A stretch of 49,304 nt of DNA from JANRIG01 sp033765235 (GCA_033765235.1 JANRIG010000024.1:1-49304), one strand, 5' to 3'; shown: positions 9,823-19,471, numbered from the stretch's first letter. Notes: generated by a model not told the origin, from the letters alone. Translations and numbers: made by a program.

Positions 9823-11281
9823 GCCTACAGGATTTATCGAAAAAACGCGGGAGTTGCCTAAAAAAGAAAACCCCGATACACGTATAAACCACTACAAAGA
9901 ATTTATACCAAACTTTACTGATAGTCAAGCAAATGAACAGTCAGGTAGGTGTATGAACTGTGGTGTACCGTTTTGTCACAGTGGTTGTCCGTTGGGAAAT
10001 ATCATCCCGGAGTTTAACGATGCGGTGTATCAAAAAAACTGGGAAGATGCCTATCATATATTAGCTTCTACCAACAACTTTCCTGAGTTTACAGGGCGCA
10101 TTTGCCCTGCCCCTTGCGAGGCAGCTTGTGTATTGGGCATAAACCAACCTCCTGTGACAATAGAAGAAATAGAAAAAACTATAATAGAAACGGCTTTTAA
10201 TAATGGCTACGTAGTACCCAACATTCCTAGCGAGCGCACCGGCAAATCTGTAGCTGTGGTAGGCTCAGGACCAGCCGGACTTGCAGTGGCAGCACAGCTC
10301 AATAGTGCAGGGCATTGGGTCACAGTATTTGAGCGTGCCGATGAAATAGGCGGACTGTTGCGCTATGGCATCCCTGATTTTAAACTCGAAAAATGGGTGG
10401 TGCAGCGCCGTGTAAAGTTGCTTGAAGAAGAAGGTGTAATATTCAAAACTAATAGCAATGTAGGGGTAAACATAAAAACAGGTGACCTGCTTTACGACTT
10501 TGATGCCATAGTACTCACCGGAGGCTCTACTATACCCCGCGACATACCTATACCGGGGCGCAACCTGCAAGGTGTACACTTTGCCATGGAATTTCTACCA
10601 CAGCAAAATCGCAGGGTAGCAGGCAAAAAAGTAGAAAATAAAGAAATAATGGCTACAGGCAAAAACGTATTTGTAATAGGTGGAGGCGATACAGGCTCAG
10701 ACTGTGTGGGCACCTCTATAAGACACGGCGCAAAATCTGTGACACAAATAGAGTTGCTCTCTAAACCTCCGGAAGGCAAAAACGAATCAACCCCTTGGCC
10801 CAATTGGCCTATGATACTACGCACTTCTACCTCACATGACGAAGGGTGTACACGACAATGGGCTATAAACACCAAGGAGTTTGTAGGTGATGACAAAGGC
10901 AACCTCAAAGCCATAAAAATAGTAGAAGTAGAATGGACTACAGAAAACGGCAAACCTAAAATGACCGAAAAAGCAGGCTCAGAAAAAACAGTGCCATGCG
11001 AACTCGCCCTGATAGCTGCCGGATTTTTGCACCCGCAGCACGAAGGCATGCTTACAGACTTTGGGGTGGAGCTGGATGAGAGAGGCAATGTGAAAACTAC
11101 CAACTACCAAACCAACAACCCCAAGGTATTTGCGGCAGGAGATATGCGCCGCGGACAATCATTGGTGGTGTGGGCTATATCTGAGGGCAGAGAGTGTGCA
11201 CACAAAGTAGACGAATACTTAATGGGCTTTAGCCAATTAGAAACCAAAGACACAGGCATATTGTCTTCGGTAGAGGGGTGA
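9815..11281 (+). CDS. gltD: Glutamate synthase, small (beta) subunit, NAD(P)H-dependent
   Basis: 488 aa, typical length. It oxidises NAD(P)H through FAD and passes electrons over Fe-S clusters to GltB. The N-terminal cluster-binding cysteines are Cys46, Cys49, Cys54 and Cys58 (CMNCGVPFCHSGC) and Cys97, Cys101 and Cys105 (CPAPCEAAC). They are followed by the FAD dinucleotide fold VVGSGPAGLAVA, the NAD(P)H fold VIGGGDTGSDCVG, and the C-terminal FAD motif VFAAGDMRRGQSLVVWAI. The start overlaps the end of gltB and has a strong Shine-Dalgarno site. Confidence 0.98.
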   Translation: MGKPTGFIEKTRELPKKENPDTRINHYKEFIPNFTDSQANEQSGRCMNCGVPFCHSGCPLGNIIPEFNDAVYQKNWEDAYHILASTNNFPEFTGRICPAPCEAACVLGINQPPVTIEEIEKTIIETAFNNGYVVPNIPSERTGKSVAVVGSGPAGLAVAAQLNSAGHWVTVFERADEIGGLLRYGIPDFKLEKWVVQRRVKLLEEEGVIFKTNSNVGVNIKTGDLLYDFDAIVLTGGSTIPRDIPIPGRNLQGVHFAMEFLPQQNRRVAGKKVENKEIMATGKNVFVIGGGDTGSDCVGTSIRHGAKSVTQIELLSKPPEGKNESTPWPNWPMILRTSTSHDEGCTRQWAINTKEFVGDDKGNLKAIKIVEVEWTTENGKPKMTEKAGSEKTVPCELALIAAGFLHPQHEGMLTDFGVELDERGNVKTTNYQTNNPKVFAAGDMRRGQSLVVWAISEGRECAHKVDEYLMGFSQLETKDTGILSSVEG

Positions 11282-11373
11282 TTAAGTATAAGGTAGCAGT
11301 ATAGCATACTTGCCAAAGAAAAACTCAAGTGAAAATGGTATTAAGCAAGCTTCTTATGTTTTAATATATTATA

Positions 11374-11413
11374 TTCATCATGTATATAGTCCAAAAAATA
11401 AATACATGATGAA
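11374..11413. repeat. 12-bp perfect inverted repeat downstream of gltD
   Basis: TTCATCATGTAT (11374-11385) and ATACATGATGAA (11402-11413) are perfect complements around a 16-nt spacer. This is the only clear structure in the 198-nt gap between gltD and the next gene. There is no following T run, so it may be an intrinsic stop, an mRNA-end stabiliser or a protein-binding dyad. Confidence 0.6.
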
Positions 11414-11479
11414 AGCACTGTATTGTCAGATACTAGATATAAGCGACAGCAGAGATTTTTTTAAAAATTACATAAAATC

Positions 11480-12943
11480 ATGAACTTCAAATTATTCAAC
11501 ATCAGTAGTAATAATAAGCTTTGGTTAGACATTTCTATTTGGTCTGTATTTTCAATTTGCACTGCAATAGGAATATTTCATCATGAAAGTTGGAGAGATG
11601 AAGCTCAAAAATGGCTCATAGTTAGAGATTTAAACTTTTATGATATTATTAAATTTATTTCATACGAGGGTCATCCTATTTTATGGTATTTGGTTTTATA
11701 TCCTTTTGCTAAGCTAGGACTTCCATATTTCTTTATAAAAATAGTTAACTGGATGTTTATCAATGTATCTGCTTTTCTATTAATAAGATTTGTAAATATA
11801 AACTGGCTATTAAAAGTATTATTATGTTTTTCCTATATGTTTCTATTTGAGTATGCTCTGATTGCAACAAACTATTCTATTACTTTTTGCCTGATTATCA
11901 TATTATCAATATTATATAAAAGTAGATTTCAATATCCGTATGGTTACACATTCACTGTAATTTTAGCATCCTACTCACATATAATGGTTTTGGGATTTTT
12001 ATTAGCTCTGTCCATTTATTACCTATATGAATCTTATTCAAAATTAAAAATTTCCGTTTGGGTAATTCTTATTAGCATTTTCATGATAGGCTATATATTG
12101 CTTTATTTTCAAATGAAAAAACAACCAGATGCACTTTTTGGCTATCCAAATATTCATAATGTTGGAGAAATATACAGCTCAATAATAAACGGCATAATTT
12201 CTTACGCAAATTCTTTTAATAACCTTTACATTTTTCAAATTACAAACTTGTTTTCTCCAATTATTGTGATAGTTTTTTTTGTATTTCTATTGATATTTTT
12301 ACAATGGGATATGACGTGTCTCTTAATATGTTTTATAGGATTTTATGTTATTGTTATTTCCTTTTATTATGGCACACCTTCAGTCAGACATTTTATGCTT
12401 ATTGTTCCAATACTTGTATTCTTATTTGATAACAATAAAAAACAAATACATAAAGTGTATGGACTTTTTTTTGGAATTTTTATTGGTGTTTTACTATTAT
12501 TTGAAGATGTAAAAGGAATAAATAAATTATTGTCAGAAATAAAGTATTCATTTTCCGGTTCAACTGAAATGGCAAACTATATTAATGATAAAGTTTCTGA
12601 AAAAGATATTATTATTGCTTACCCATGCTATACTACATCAAGCATAATCCCATATTTAAAAAATATAAATCAATTTTGGTATCCTGAGTATTACCGAAAA
12701 AGCAGTTTTGTAAATTGGAATGGCGAACTTTGGTTTGGTTTTAATTTAAATGCCCATGATATTTTTAGTAGATACAAAAAAACTAATATTGATTCAAATA
12801 CAGTTGCTCATTTTTTATGCCCAAAAGAATATTATCTGGCAAATTTAAACCTGTTAAAAATGTACCCGATTGAATACAAAAACAAAGATTACATTTTTGA
12901 AAAGCAAGATGAAGATTTTATATTAATTTTGATATCAGATTAG
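11480..12943 (+). CDS. GT-C fold membrane glycosyltransferase (GT39/PMT-like)
   Basis: 487 aa, strongly hydrophobic, with about 10-12 transmembrane segments. After the first segment comes HHESWRDEAQ (residues 34-43), the acidic first periplasmic loop that holds the catalytic Asp/Glu in GT-C glycosyltransferases using polyprenyl-phosphate sugars. EGHPILWYLVLYP follows and is typical of this family. The C-terminal 130 residues form a soluble periplasmic tail. The sugar and acceptor are unknown; a role in lipid A, O-antigen or protein glycosylation is inferred. Codon use (Ile mostly ATT, TTT-rich) differs from flanking housekeeping genes, where Ile is mostly ATA, suggesting later acquisition. 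It converges with a second GT-C gene 16 nt away. Confidence 0.75.
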   Translation: MNFKLFNISSNNKLWLDISIWSVFSICTAIGIFHHESWRDEAQKWLIVRDLNFYDIIKFISYEGHPILWYLVLYPFAKLGLPYFFIKIVNWMFINVSAFLLIRFVNINWLLKVLLCFSYMFLFEYALIATNYSITFCLIIILSILYKSRFQYPYGYTFTVILASYSHIMVLGFLLALSIYYLYESYSKLKISVWVILISIFMIGYILLYFQMKKQPDALFGYPNIHNVGEIYSSIINGIISYANSFNNLYIFQITNLFSPIIVIVFFVFLLIFLQWDMTCLLICFIGFYVIVISFYYGTPSVRHFMLIVPILVFLFDNNKKQIHKVYGLFFGIFIGVLLLFEDVKGINKLLSEIKYSFSGSTEMANYINDKVSEKDIIIAYPCYTTSSIIPYLKNINQFWYPEYYRKSSFVNWNGELWFGFNLNAHDIFSRYKKTNIDSNTVAHFLCPKEYYLANLNLLKMYPIEYKNKDYIFEKQDEDFILILISD

Positions 12944-12959
12944 AAGAAGCAATTTATAA

Positions 12960-14768
12960 TTACTTTTGAGCTATTTTATATGAGTTTCCATTACACTCAA
13001 TTATCATTTCTAATTTTTCATTTTTAAATTTGTTTTGAATAATTATTGGAGTTTCCCACTCGGGTACATTGATATGATATAGTTTTAAATCAGTATTATT
13101 TCTTTTTAATATTATAAATAATGGATAATCCCAATCATCGGCACCCATTATCACACCTATTTTAGTATATTTATATTTGTGAATTGTATCACTTATTTGA
13201 TATAAATCGAGAAGTGGTTGCCCTCCTTTTTTTATAAACATCCATTCATCACGTGTCCATTTATTACACAACTTTTCATCTTTTACTATTGACCTTGGAG
13301 TACCCATGACTATATAAGGAATAGCCAATGCAAAACATATTAAACATGCAATATATTGTATGTTTTCATGCAACTTACTTATATACAATGATATACTTAT
13401 ACAAATTAATAAAAAAAAAGGCAAATGCAATCTTGAATGCCAGGGTGAAAACTTTAAGATAGTACATGCAAATAAATATGAAATTATGACCCCTATTGTA
13501 AAATAAATAAATATTGAGTTTTTAATATTTTTTACTGTTATTAAAAAATACATGGAAGTAAATATAAAGAATAGAAATATACAAAAATTGCCGGCATAGT
13601 CTTCATCTAAGTTTGAATATCTATTAAAATTATAAATTGTTCCCTGTAAGGTATTGTTTGTGTCATTTATGTCAATAGCTAACTTTTTGTGTATCTCTAC
13701 GATAAAATTTGAAAAACTATTTATTATAATGTCTGAAAACCAATAATTTATATAAAAACTACCACAGATATGCAGTGAACTATGCTTTAGTATACTAGAT
13801 ATTATTACATTAGGTTCATAGCTTTGATTTAACTGATAATAAGTGTTAAATGAAGGGCCTTGAATATTTCCAAATGCTTCTTTATTTCTTTGCCAATAGT
13901 TCCAATTTATTGTTGCGGCAGAGATAGCAAAAAATAATAGAACATAAAATACACTCTTGAACTTGCGGATTAATAACCCGTATAATAACAAAAACCCTAA
14001 AATTGGTAATAAAAAGATGATGCCCGATGACTTTGCAAATAATGCTAACCCAAATGATAGTGAAGCAATTGCAACATCATCTATTTTAAATTTATTTAAA
14101 TATTTCAAAGTATAATGCACACAACATACACACAAAAATGACATTGTAAAATCAGGTTTTGTATTTGTTGCCTGCAAAATAGCCTGAGGCATGGTACACA
14201 ACATTAAGACACCAATCAATTGATTTTTTTTATTTCCACCAAAAAACTGAACTGTATTTGCAATAAGTATTAATGATACTATAAAACTGATGTATTGTAC
14301 CATGTTAGAGGCAATATCCGACCCTGTAATTAGAAACCAGTGCAAAATTACATATTCCGCTAATGGAGGGTTAAATAGTTGTCGATCTATATGAGTAGGA
14401 TAAAATTCAATATTGTTATTTTGAACCCAATGCATAACTCGTGCCATGTGGTAAGTCATGCTATCCCAGTTGTTTGGTGGAAAATACAATGCAATAAATA
14501 AAGTAGAAAATAGTATTATTAATATGCTGATACAAAGTATAGTTTCACTGCATGAACCGCTTATATTAAAAATAATTTTATTATATATACGGTTTTTATA
14601 CCTTAATATTATTGTAAGTATGATTCCAATTATTATTGCATATAAAATAATTAAACTTTTGTATTCTATCAAGTTAAATTTATTCAATACTTCTGTAGAA
14701 ATAGCAACAAACAAAAGATAAAACATCCATATTATTGGAAGTCTTCTGATAATTTGAATGAAAGTCAT
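12960..14768 (-). CDS. GT-C fold membrane glycosyltransferase (PMT_2/ArnT-like)
   Basis: 602 aa, with about 11-13 membrane segments and a C-terminal soluble part. The loop after the early membrane segments contains FPPNNWDSMTYHMARVMHW (from residue 96; Asp102 is the likely catalytic acid) followed by FNPPLAEYVILHW, the usual GT-C architecture of polyprenyl-phosphate-sugar transferases. As in its convergent neighbour, codon use is more AT-rich and ATT-biased than the surrounding genes. The 245-nt gap to the flippase gene (14769-15014) shows no gene and no clear promoter. The substrate is unknown. Confidence 0.7.
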   Translation of the reverse strand: MTFIQIIRRLPIIWMFYLLFVAISTEVLNKFNLIEYKSLIILYAIIIGIILTIILRYKNRIYNKIIFNISGSCSETILCISILIILFSTLFIALYFPPNNWDSMTYHMARVMHWVQNNNIEFYPTHIDRQLFNPPLAEYVILHWFLITGSDIASNMVQYISFIVSLILIANTVQFFGGNKKNQLIGVLMLCTMPQAILQATNTKPDFTMSFLCVCCVHYTLKYLNKFKIDDVAIASLSFGLALFAKSSGIIFLLPILGFLLLYGLLIRKFKSVFYVLLFFAISAATINWNYWQRNKEAFGNIQGPSFNTYYQLNQSYEPNVIISSILKHSSLHICGSFYINYWFSDIIINSFSNFIVEIHKKLAIDINDTNNTLQGTIYNFNRYSNLDEDYAGNFCIFLFFIFTSMYFLITVKNIKNSIFIYFTIGVIISYLFACTILKFSPWHSRLHLPFFLLICISISLYISKLHENIQYIACLICFALAIPYIVMGTPRSIVKDEKLCNKWTRDEWMFIKKGGQPLLDLYQISDTIHKYKYTKIGVIMGADDWDYPLFIILKRNNTDLKLYHINVPEWETPIIIQNKFKNEKLEMIIECNGNSYKIAQK

Positions 14769-15014
14769 AGGTATACCATATTTATTTTATAACTAATTGC
14801 AATACTATAAATTATTACTTCACTCAAGTACATTCATGATAGGTATATTTTGTAAATCATTTATCCAAAATTGTAAAAAAGCGCTTCTTCAGCTATTCAG
14901 CATGATAGAAACATATGTGGAATAAAAAGAAAAAAAAACTACTGCAAGACAGGTATTTATGCAGGTAAATATCTTTATATTTTGTAGTCAGTAAAAGCTC
15001 ACCCCAAACAATAA

Positions 15015-16478
15015 TTATATATACTTTTGCAAATAATCACTGATAAGTTTCTTTATTTCTACATAATATACCCCTCCTACCAGCAGCATAGCCATGGCAA
15101 ATATGAGGCTATGTCTCCATAACGGTGGTATCATTGTCAAATAATACTCAGCCAATAATGCTGCTATACAAAATAGTGTAGGCACTACATACATCTTCAA
15201 TGGATTGTAACTGAAAGTATATATTTTGCCCCCAAAATATTGATACAATGCCACATCTGCTGCCCTCCTAATAAATAATGCAGCTATGGCACCCGGAATG
15301 CCAAAAAAGTATATACATATACTCGCAACACACAGTTTGATACCTGTACTTGCGCCACTGATAAAGGGCATAGTCTGCGTTTTATTCATAAATATAAATG
15401 GATTTACCAAAGTCACTATCAATATATCATACACGTAGGTGAGGCATATATAGGGCATATATTTTGCAGACTCATTGTATATTTCTTTGCCTGATATGAG
15501 AGGGACCAAAGTGGGCACTACCCATAGTGTGCCGGCTATGATTAATATACATACGGCAGACAAACTATGGTATATTTTGTTCATTTCTTGAGTGCTTGAG
15601 GCTATTTTGGTATCAGCCCATTGAGCATATATTTTAGGGTAAAATGTATTGTACATACCTGTAGTGAGCAGCTCTATCACCACAGTGAGTTTAATGGCAA
15701 GGTCATACACCCCTATCTGAGTAGCAGATAGATACAAAAGCAGTATAAACCTATCAGCATAGGATGCAGCCCACTGTATCATGCTAAAAAATACCATGGG
15801 TACATTTACCCAAAGTGTATGCCTTATATGTGTAAAATTGAGTGTAAACGGAAATTCATTTTTTATAAATAATAAATAGCACATAGCCAAGCACACCATT
15901 AATCCTGCAAGCCTACCCCACAAGGCAGCCTGCAAATTATTATTAAAATATAAAATAAGTACTATTGAAAAACCAAGTACTAATAATAAATTCATACTGT
16001 TTAACCCCAAAAATTGATTGGGCTTGTCGCTCACTACCAGATAGTTGGAATATATCTTGAGCAATGCAGATATACATGCTGCAGATAGCGAAAGGTATAT
16101 CAATGACAACTCAAATGTGCCATTGCCCAAGCTAATGCTATGATCAGGTACTATAAAATATGCAGCTGATACCAGAGCCATCATTATCAAAAATATACCC
16201 ACACACACTACCCACGATGACCAAATATAAGAACTTAATTTGCCAAAATCAGATTTTAGAAGATGATATTGTGAAGCTACCGTAGTGTCATAAGCAAACG
16301 TGATAATTATTTGCAAAAAAAGTGCAATACTGCCGTATAGTGCAAACATGCCGTATAACTCACTGCTAAGATACCGGGTATAAAACGGCAAGAGCACAAA
16401 TCCGGACAATACAGGAAATGTGCTGCAAATGGTAAAAATAATAGACTTCTTTATAGTACCGGGTTTTATCAATGCCAA
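15015..16478 (-). CDS. Wzx-like oligosaccharide flippase (MOP superfamily)
   Basis: 487 aa with about 12-14 membrane segments. The N-terminus (GTIKKSIIFTICSTFPVLSG, then LLPFYTRYLSSELYGMFALY) is typical of Polysacc_synt / MATE-like lipid-linked oligosaccharide flippases, which move undecaprenyl-linked repeat units across the inner membrane. The reading frame opens at TTG (16478), because no ATG lies near the expected N-terminus. The stop codon of hisH is 15 nt upstream, so the two genes form an operon and the flippase may depend on hisH translation. Confidence 0.88.
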   Translation of the reverse strand: MALIKPGTIKKSIIFTICSTFPVLSGFVLLPFYTRYLSSELYGMFALYGSIALFLQIIITFAYDTTVASQYHLLKSDFGKLSSYIWSSWVVCVGIFLIMMALVSAAYFIVPDHSISLGNGTFELSLIYLSLSAACISALLKIYSNYLVVSDKPNQFLGLNSMNLLLVLGFSIVLILYFNNNLQAALWGRLAGLMVCLAMCYLLFIKNEFPFTLNFTHIRHTLWVNVPMVFFSMIQWAASYADRFILLLYLSATQIGVYDLAIKLTVVIELLTTGMYNTFYPKIYAQWADTKIASSTQEMNKIYHSLSAVCILIIAGTLWVVPTLVPLISGKEIYNESAKYMPYICLTYVYDILIVTLVNPFIFMNKTQTMPFISGASTGIKLCVASICIYFFGIPGAIAALFIRRAADVALYQYFGGKIYTFSYNPLKMYVVPTLFCIAALLAEYYLTMIPPLWRHSLIFAMAMLLVGGVYYVEIKKLISDYLQKYI

Positions 16479-16493
16479 TAATGTAAATAAATA

Positions 16494-17090
16494 TTAACAA
16501 TATTTAATAAAATTATCTAAAATCTTACTTCCGGTGTCGCTGCTCTTCTCGGCATGAAACTGTACGGCATAAAAATTATCCTTGCATAGTGCAGCCGAAT
16601 AGGGCAATACATATTTGGTAGTGGCAATGGTATATTTTGCAGACAATGCAGCGTAGTAGCTGTGCACATAATACACATAGCTGTGAAGAGGTATATCTTT
16701 GAATAAAGTACTTTTGAGGTCATACACAGTATTCCAACCCATTTGCGGTATTTTTATTTGTGTATTATCGGGCGCAAATTTTTTTACGTCAATATCAAAT
16801 ATACCCATGCCTTGTGTGTCGCGCTCCTCACTGTGATTGCACATGAGCTGAAGCCCTACACATATACCTAATACCGGCTGTTTGAGATGAGGTATTATTT
16901 TGTCTAATTGTTTATCTTTCAGGCTTTGCATACACGCATAGGCCTCACCCACACCCGGAAATATGACTTTGTCTGCATTTTTGATAATATCTGCATCATC
17001 AGTATATATGGGCTCTATGCCCAACCTATTGAGAGCAAATATTACAGACTGAATATTGCCTGCATTGTACTTTATGAGTGCTACATCCAT
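16494..17090 (-). CDS. hisH: Imidazole glycerol phosphate synthase glutaminase subunit
   Basis: 198 aa, full HisH length. It is a class I glutamine amidotransferase that feeds ammonia to HisF. The nucleophile Cys77 lies in GICVGLQL, and the catalytic His179 and Glu181 lie in QFHAEKS. The oxyanion region PGVGEA is present. The N-terminus (VALIKYNAGNIQSV) matches the family, so the ATG at 17090 is secure. No other his gene is in the window; its partner in the operon is a flippase. It could serve histidine synthesis with a HisF elsewhere, or an amidotransfer step in glycan synthesis, as the HisH/HisF paralogues of some O-antigen loci do. Confidence 0.93.
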   Translation of the reverse strand: MDVALIKYNAGNIQSVIFALNRLGIEPIYTDDADIIKNADKVIFPGVGEAYACMQSLKDKQLDKIIPHLKQPVLGICVGLQLMCNHSEERDTQGMGIFDIDVKKFAPDNTQIKIPQMGWNTVYDLKSTLFKDIPLHSYVYYVHSYYAALSAKYTIATTKYVLPYSAALCKDNFYAVQFHAEKSSDTGSKILDNFIKYC

Positions 17091-17095
17091 GTGTG

Positions 17096-17103
17096 CAAAT
17101 GTA
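17096..17103 (-). promoter_or_regulatory. -7 promoter element abutting hisH
   Basis: On the minus strand TACATTTGCACAC precedes the hisH ATG. The -7 octamer ends only 5 nt from the start codon. If it is used, transcription would begin at or next to the ATG, giving a leaderless message. No matching -33 TTG at ideal spacing was seen. Confidence 0.4.
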
Positions 17104-17133
17104 GTGAATATATGTAACTAAAGAATGTGGCAA

Positions 17134-17589
17134 CTACAATATGGCTGCTTTGTCAAATATTTTTTTGAAGTCGGGGTTGTTTTCAGCATATTCTTTTAAT
17201 GTATTAAGTAGTTTTTTCAATTTGGTGCGCTCTTCTTCTATGCTGTCTTTGAGTGGTGCATTGGCAGTACGCCTGTCCCACCACATATATACAAGGCTAC
17301 CTATGATAGATACTATAAGTGTGATAATGAGGTTATTGGTAAAGTTTATTTGGTTTTGTACCGCATCAAATCTTTGGTCAATGGCTGAAAATTTTGCATC
17401 ATATTTTTGATCTTGCATATCAATCTTGTCATGTAAGGCTTTGAGACCTTCTGTCATCCTTACTTCCATACGAAGTAGTAAGTCCCTGTCTTCTGTAGTA
17501 AAGGGTATTTCTTTTGCATTTGCAAATATACTTATAACTAATAACGCATTTAGAATGTACAACCTAAGCGCATATTTTGTGATAGCCAT
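17134..17589 (-). CDS. Exported single-pass coiled-coil protein, paralogue of 19569-20054
   Basis: 151 aa from the ATG at 17589. The longer open frame to 17643 lacks signal-peptide sense before this Met. Layout: signal peptide (MAITKYALRLYILNALLVIS...FANA), a charged helical coiled coil (about residues 28-75, containing a KYDAKF...QRFDAV heptad pattern), one membrane segment (NLIITLIVSIIGSLVYMWW) followed at once by DRRTA, then a cytosolic helical tail ending NNPDFKKIFDKAAIL. The same order, including W-D-R-[RK]-T after the membrane segment, is seen in the protein at 19569-20054, so they are paralogues. No enzyme motif is present; function unknown. The 247 nt up to deoC contain only promoter-like sequence. 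Confidence 0.75.
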   Translation of the reverse strand: MAITKYALRLYILNALLVISIFANAKEIPFTTEDRDLLLRMEVRMTEGLKALHDKIDMQDQKYDAKFSAIDQRFDAVQNQINFTNNLIITLIVSIIGSLVYMWWDRRTANAPLKDSIEEERTKLKKLLNTLKEYAENNPDFKKIFDKAAIL

Positions 17590-17854
17590 ATAAAAATTGT
17601 TTTTACCAATATTAATATTTACACAAATATTATGTTTTAGCAAATAATATCAAATTTTGCAAGAGTACATGTTATTTTAGTAGAGCAAAAATCCACATAA
17701 TTTATTAAAGGGGTTAAAAAAGGTAAAAAAAATTGTTTTTTTGCAAGTATTATTTTTATCCGTGGCAATATAAACTTGTTCCAAAAAGTTGACTACAAAT
17801 ACAAGCCAAAGCATTATTATCATTTCATAATTTTATTACCAAAAGGTTTTTTTA

Positions 17855-17862
17855 TACTTTTG
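17855..17862 (+). promoter_or_regulatory. -7 promoter element for deoC
   Basis: TACTTTTG fits TAnnTTTG and lies 28 nt upstream of the deoC ATG. No clear -33 TTG is seen at the expected distance. Confidence 0.45.
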
Positions 17863-17890
17863 TTTTTTCAATAATTGTATAATATTTAAC

Positions 17891-18685
17891 ATGCTTACCA
17901 TCAACTCCGCATCTCAAATATCCAAATTACTGGATCATGCTGTGCTCATGCCTACACAAACAGACACTGAACTCAAAGAGCATACACTCTGGGGCAAAAC
18001 TTACGATGTGAAATCAGTTTGCATCAAACCTTATGCAGTAGCCATGGCTAAAGAATGGCTGCAAGGCAGCACCGTAGAGGTGTGTGCTGTAGTAGGATTT
18101 CCGCATGGCAACAGCCCCATAAGCATAAAAGCTGCGGAGTGCGAGCATGTAATAAAAGCAGGTGCTGCAGAGGTAGATATGGTAGTGAATATAGGCAAAG
18201 TACTATCACATGATTGGCAATATATAAAAGAGGAGCTGTCTACACTTCAATATATATGTCATACACATAATGTACTGCTCAAAGTAATATTTGAAACAGA
18301 CTACCTTATCATAGACAGCTATAAAATAAGACTTTGTGAGGTGTGCAGTGAAGTAGGAGTGGCATTTGTGAAAACAAGCACGGGCTTTGGCTATGTAAAA
18401 GGTGCTGATGGCAAATATTCATACCAAGGAGCTACCATACATGATATTATTCTCATGCGCAAGCACTCTGCAAGCTATGTGGGAGTAAAAGCCTCCGGAG
18501 GTGTGCGCACGCTCGACGATGTGCTAAACGCGGTAGCTGCGGGTGCTACACGAATAGGAGTGGGCTCTACCTCTACCAAAACTATCATGGAAGAAACTAT
18601 TGCCAGACTCCAAAAGGGTGAAATAAAAATAAACAGTGATATTTTACCATCTGCCACACTTTCAGGGGGTGCAAAAGGGTATTAA
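17891..18685 (+). CDS. deoC: Deoxyribose-phosphate aldolase
   Basis: 264 aa. It cleaves 2-deoxyribose-5-phosphate to glyceraldehyde-3-phosphate and acetaldehyde in deoxynucleoside catabolism. The TIM-barrel DeoC signatures are present: LLDHAVLMP at the start, AVVGFPHG, the EVDMVVNIG strand with the catalytic Asp, the Schiff-base lysine in FVKTSTGFG, the second lysine in GVKASGGVR, and the phosphate-binding GATRIGVGSTS. It stands alone, with no other nucleoside catabolism gene adjacent, and is followed 111 nt later by aqpZ on the same strand with its own -7 element. Confidence 0.96.
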   Translation: MLTINSASQISKLLDHAVLMPTQTDTELKEHTLWGKTYDVKSVCIKPYAVAMAKEWLQGSTVEVCAVVGFPHGNSPISIKAAECEHVIKAGAAEVDMVVNIGKVLSHDWQYIKEELSTLQYICHTHNVLLKVIFETDYLIIDSYKIRLCEVCSEVGVAFVKTSTGFGYVKGADGKYSYQGATIHDIILMRKHSASYVGVKASGGVRTLDDVLNAVAAGATRIGVGSTSTKTIMEETIARLQKGEIKINSDILPSATLSGGAKGY

Positions 18686-18769
18686 GACATGAAATAGTTG
18701 ATTTTTTTTAGAATTTAGATTAACATTATTTTTTTACTAAATAATTATTTTTTAATATTTTATTATGTA

Positions 18770-18777
18770 TATTTTTG
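18770..18777 (+). promoter_or_regulatory. -7 promoter element for aqpZ
   Basis: TATTTTTG, 19 nt before the aqpZ ATG, in an otherwise T-rich 111-nt gap. It fits the TAnnTTTG consensus, but no -33 partner is evident. Confidence 0.35.
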
Positions 18778-18796
18778 AGAAAAAAAATTTAAGCCC

Positions 18797-19471
18797 ATGA
18801 AAAAATATATAGCAGAGTTTATCGGAACATTTTGGTTGGTATTTGGTGGATGTGGCAGTGCCTTATTATCAGCAGCATTTCCAGATGTAGGGATAGGGTT
18901 GCTGGGAGTATCATTGGCATTTGGGCTCACAGTGGTAAGTATGGCTTACTCCATAGGTCACATTTCAGGGGCACATCTCAATCCGGCGGTCACCATTGGG
19001 CTCACCATAGCAGGCAGGTTAAATGCGTATGAAATAGTGGGTTATGTATTATCTCAAATATCAGGTGCCATATTTGCAGCAGCGGTTTTGTACTTGGTAG
19101 TCACTGGCAATGGGTCTGATATAGGTACTTTTGCAGCCAATGGTTTTGACAACCATTCGCCGGGCAATTATAATATGTTGTCTGCTTTTGTGACAGAGCT
19201 GGTACTTACTTATATGTTTCTCATTGTGATACTTGGTGCCACAGAGGCAAAAGCACCCAAAGATTTTGCAGGATTAGTAATAGGACTTGCGCTCACGCTC
19301 ATACATCTCATTAGCATACCTGTCACTAATACTTCTGTGAACCCTGCGCGCAGCATAAGCCAAGCACTATTTGTGGGCGATTGGGCATTGCAGCAAGTGT
19401 GGCTATTTATACTTGCACCCGTCACAGGTGCTATACTCGCCGGCCTTACACACAGATACCTCAAAAAGTAG
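18797..19471 (+). CDS. aqpZ: Aquaporin Z, water channel
   Basis: 224 aa with six membrane helices and two half-helices. Both NPA boxes are intact: HLNPAVT in the first half and SVNPARS in the second. The selectivity-filter surroundings (LIHLISIPVTNTSVNPARS) are those of AqpZ, with the narrow-pore His, Thr and Arg, and FGLTVVSMAYSIGHISGAH matches the first half. This argues for an orthodox water channel rather than a glycerol facilitator. Confidence 0.96.
   Translation: MKKYIAEFIGTFWLVFGGCGSALLSAAFPDVGIGLLGVSLAFGLTVVSMAYSIGHISGAHLNPAVTIGLTIAGRLNAYEIVGYVLSQISGAIFAAAVLYLVVTGNGSDIGTFAANGFDNHSPGNYNMLSAFVTELVLTYMFLIVILGATEAKAPKDFAGLVIGLALTLIHLISIPVTNTSVNPARSISQALFVGDWALQQVWLFILAPVTGAILAGLTHRYLKK

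Noticed and set aside
10492..11103. 203-aa minus-strand open frame
   Set aside because: Antisense to gltD; no start context and low-complexity Ser/Pro composition.
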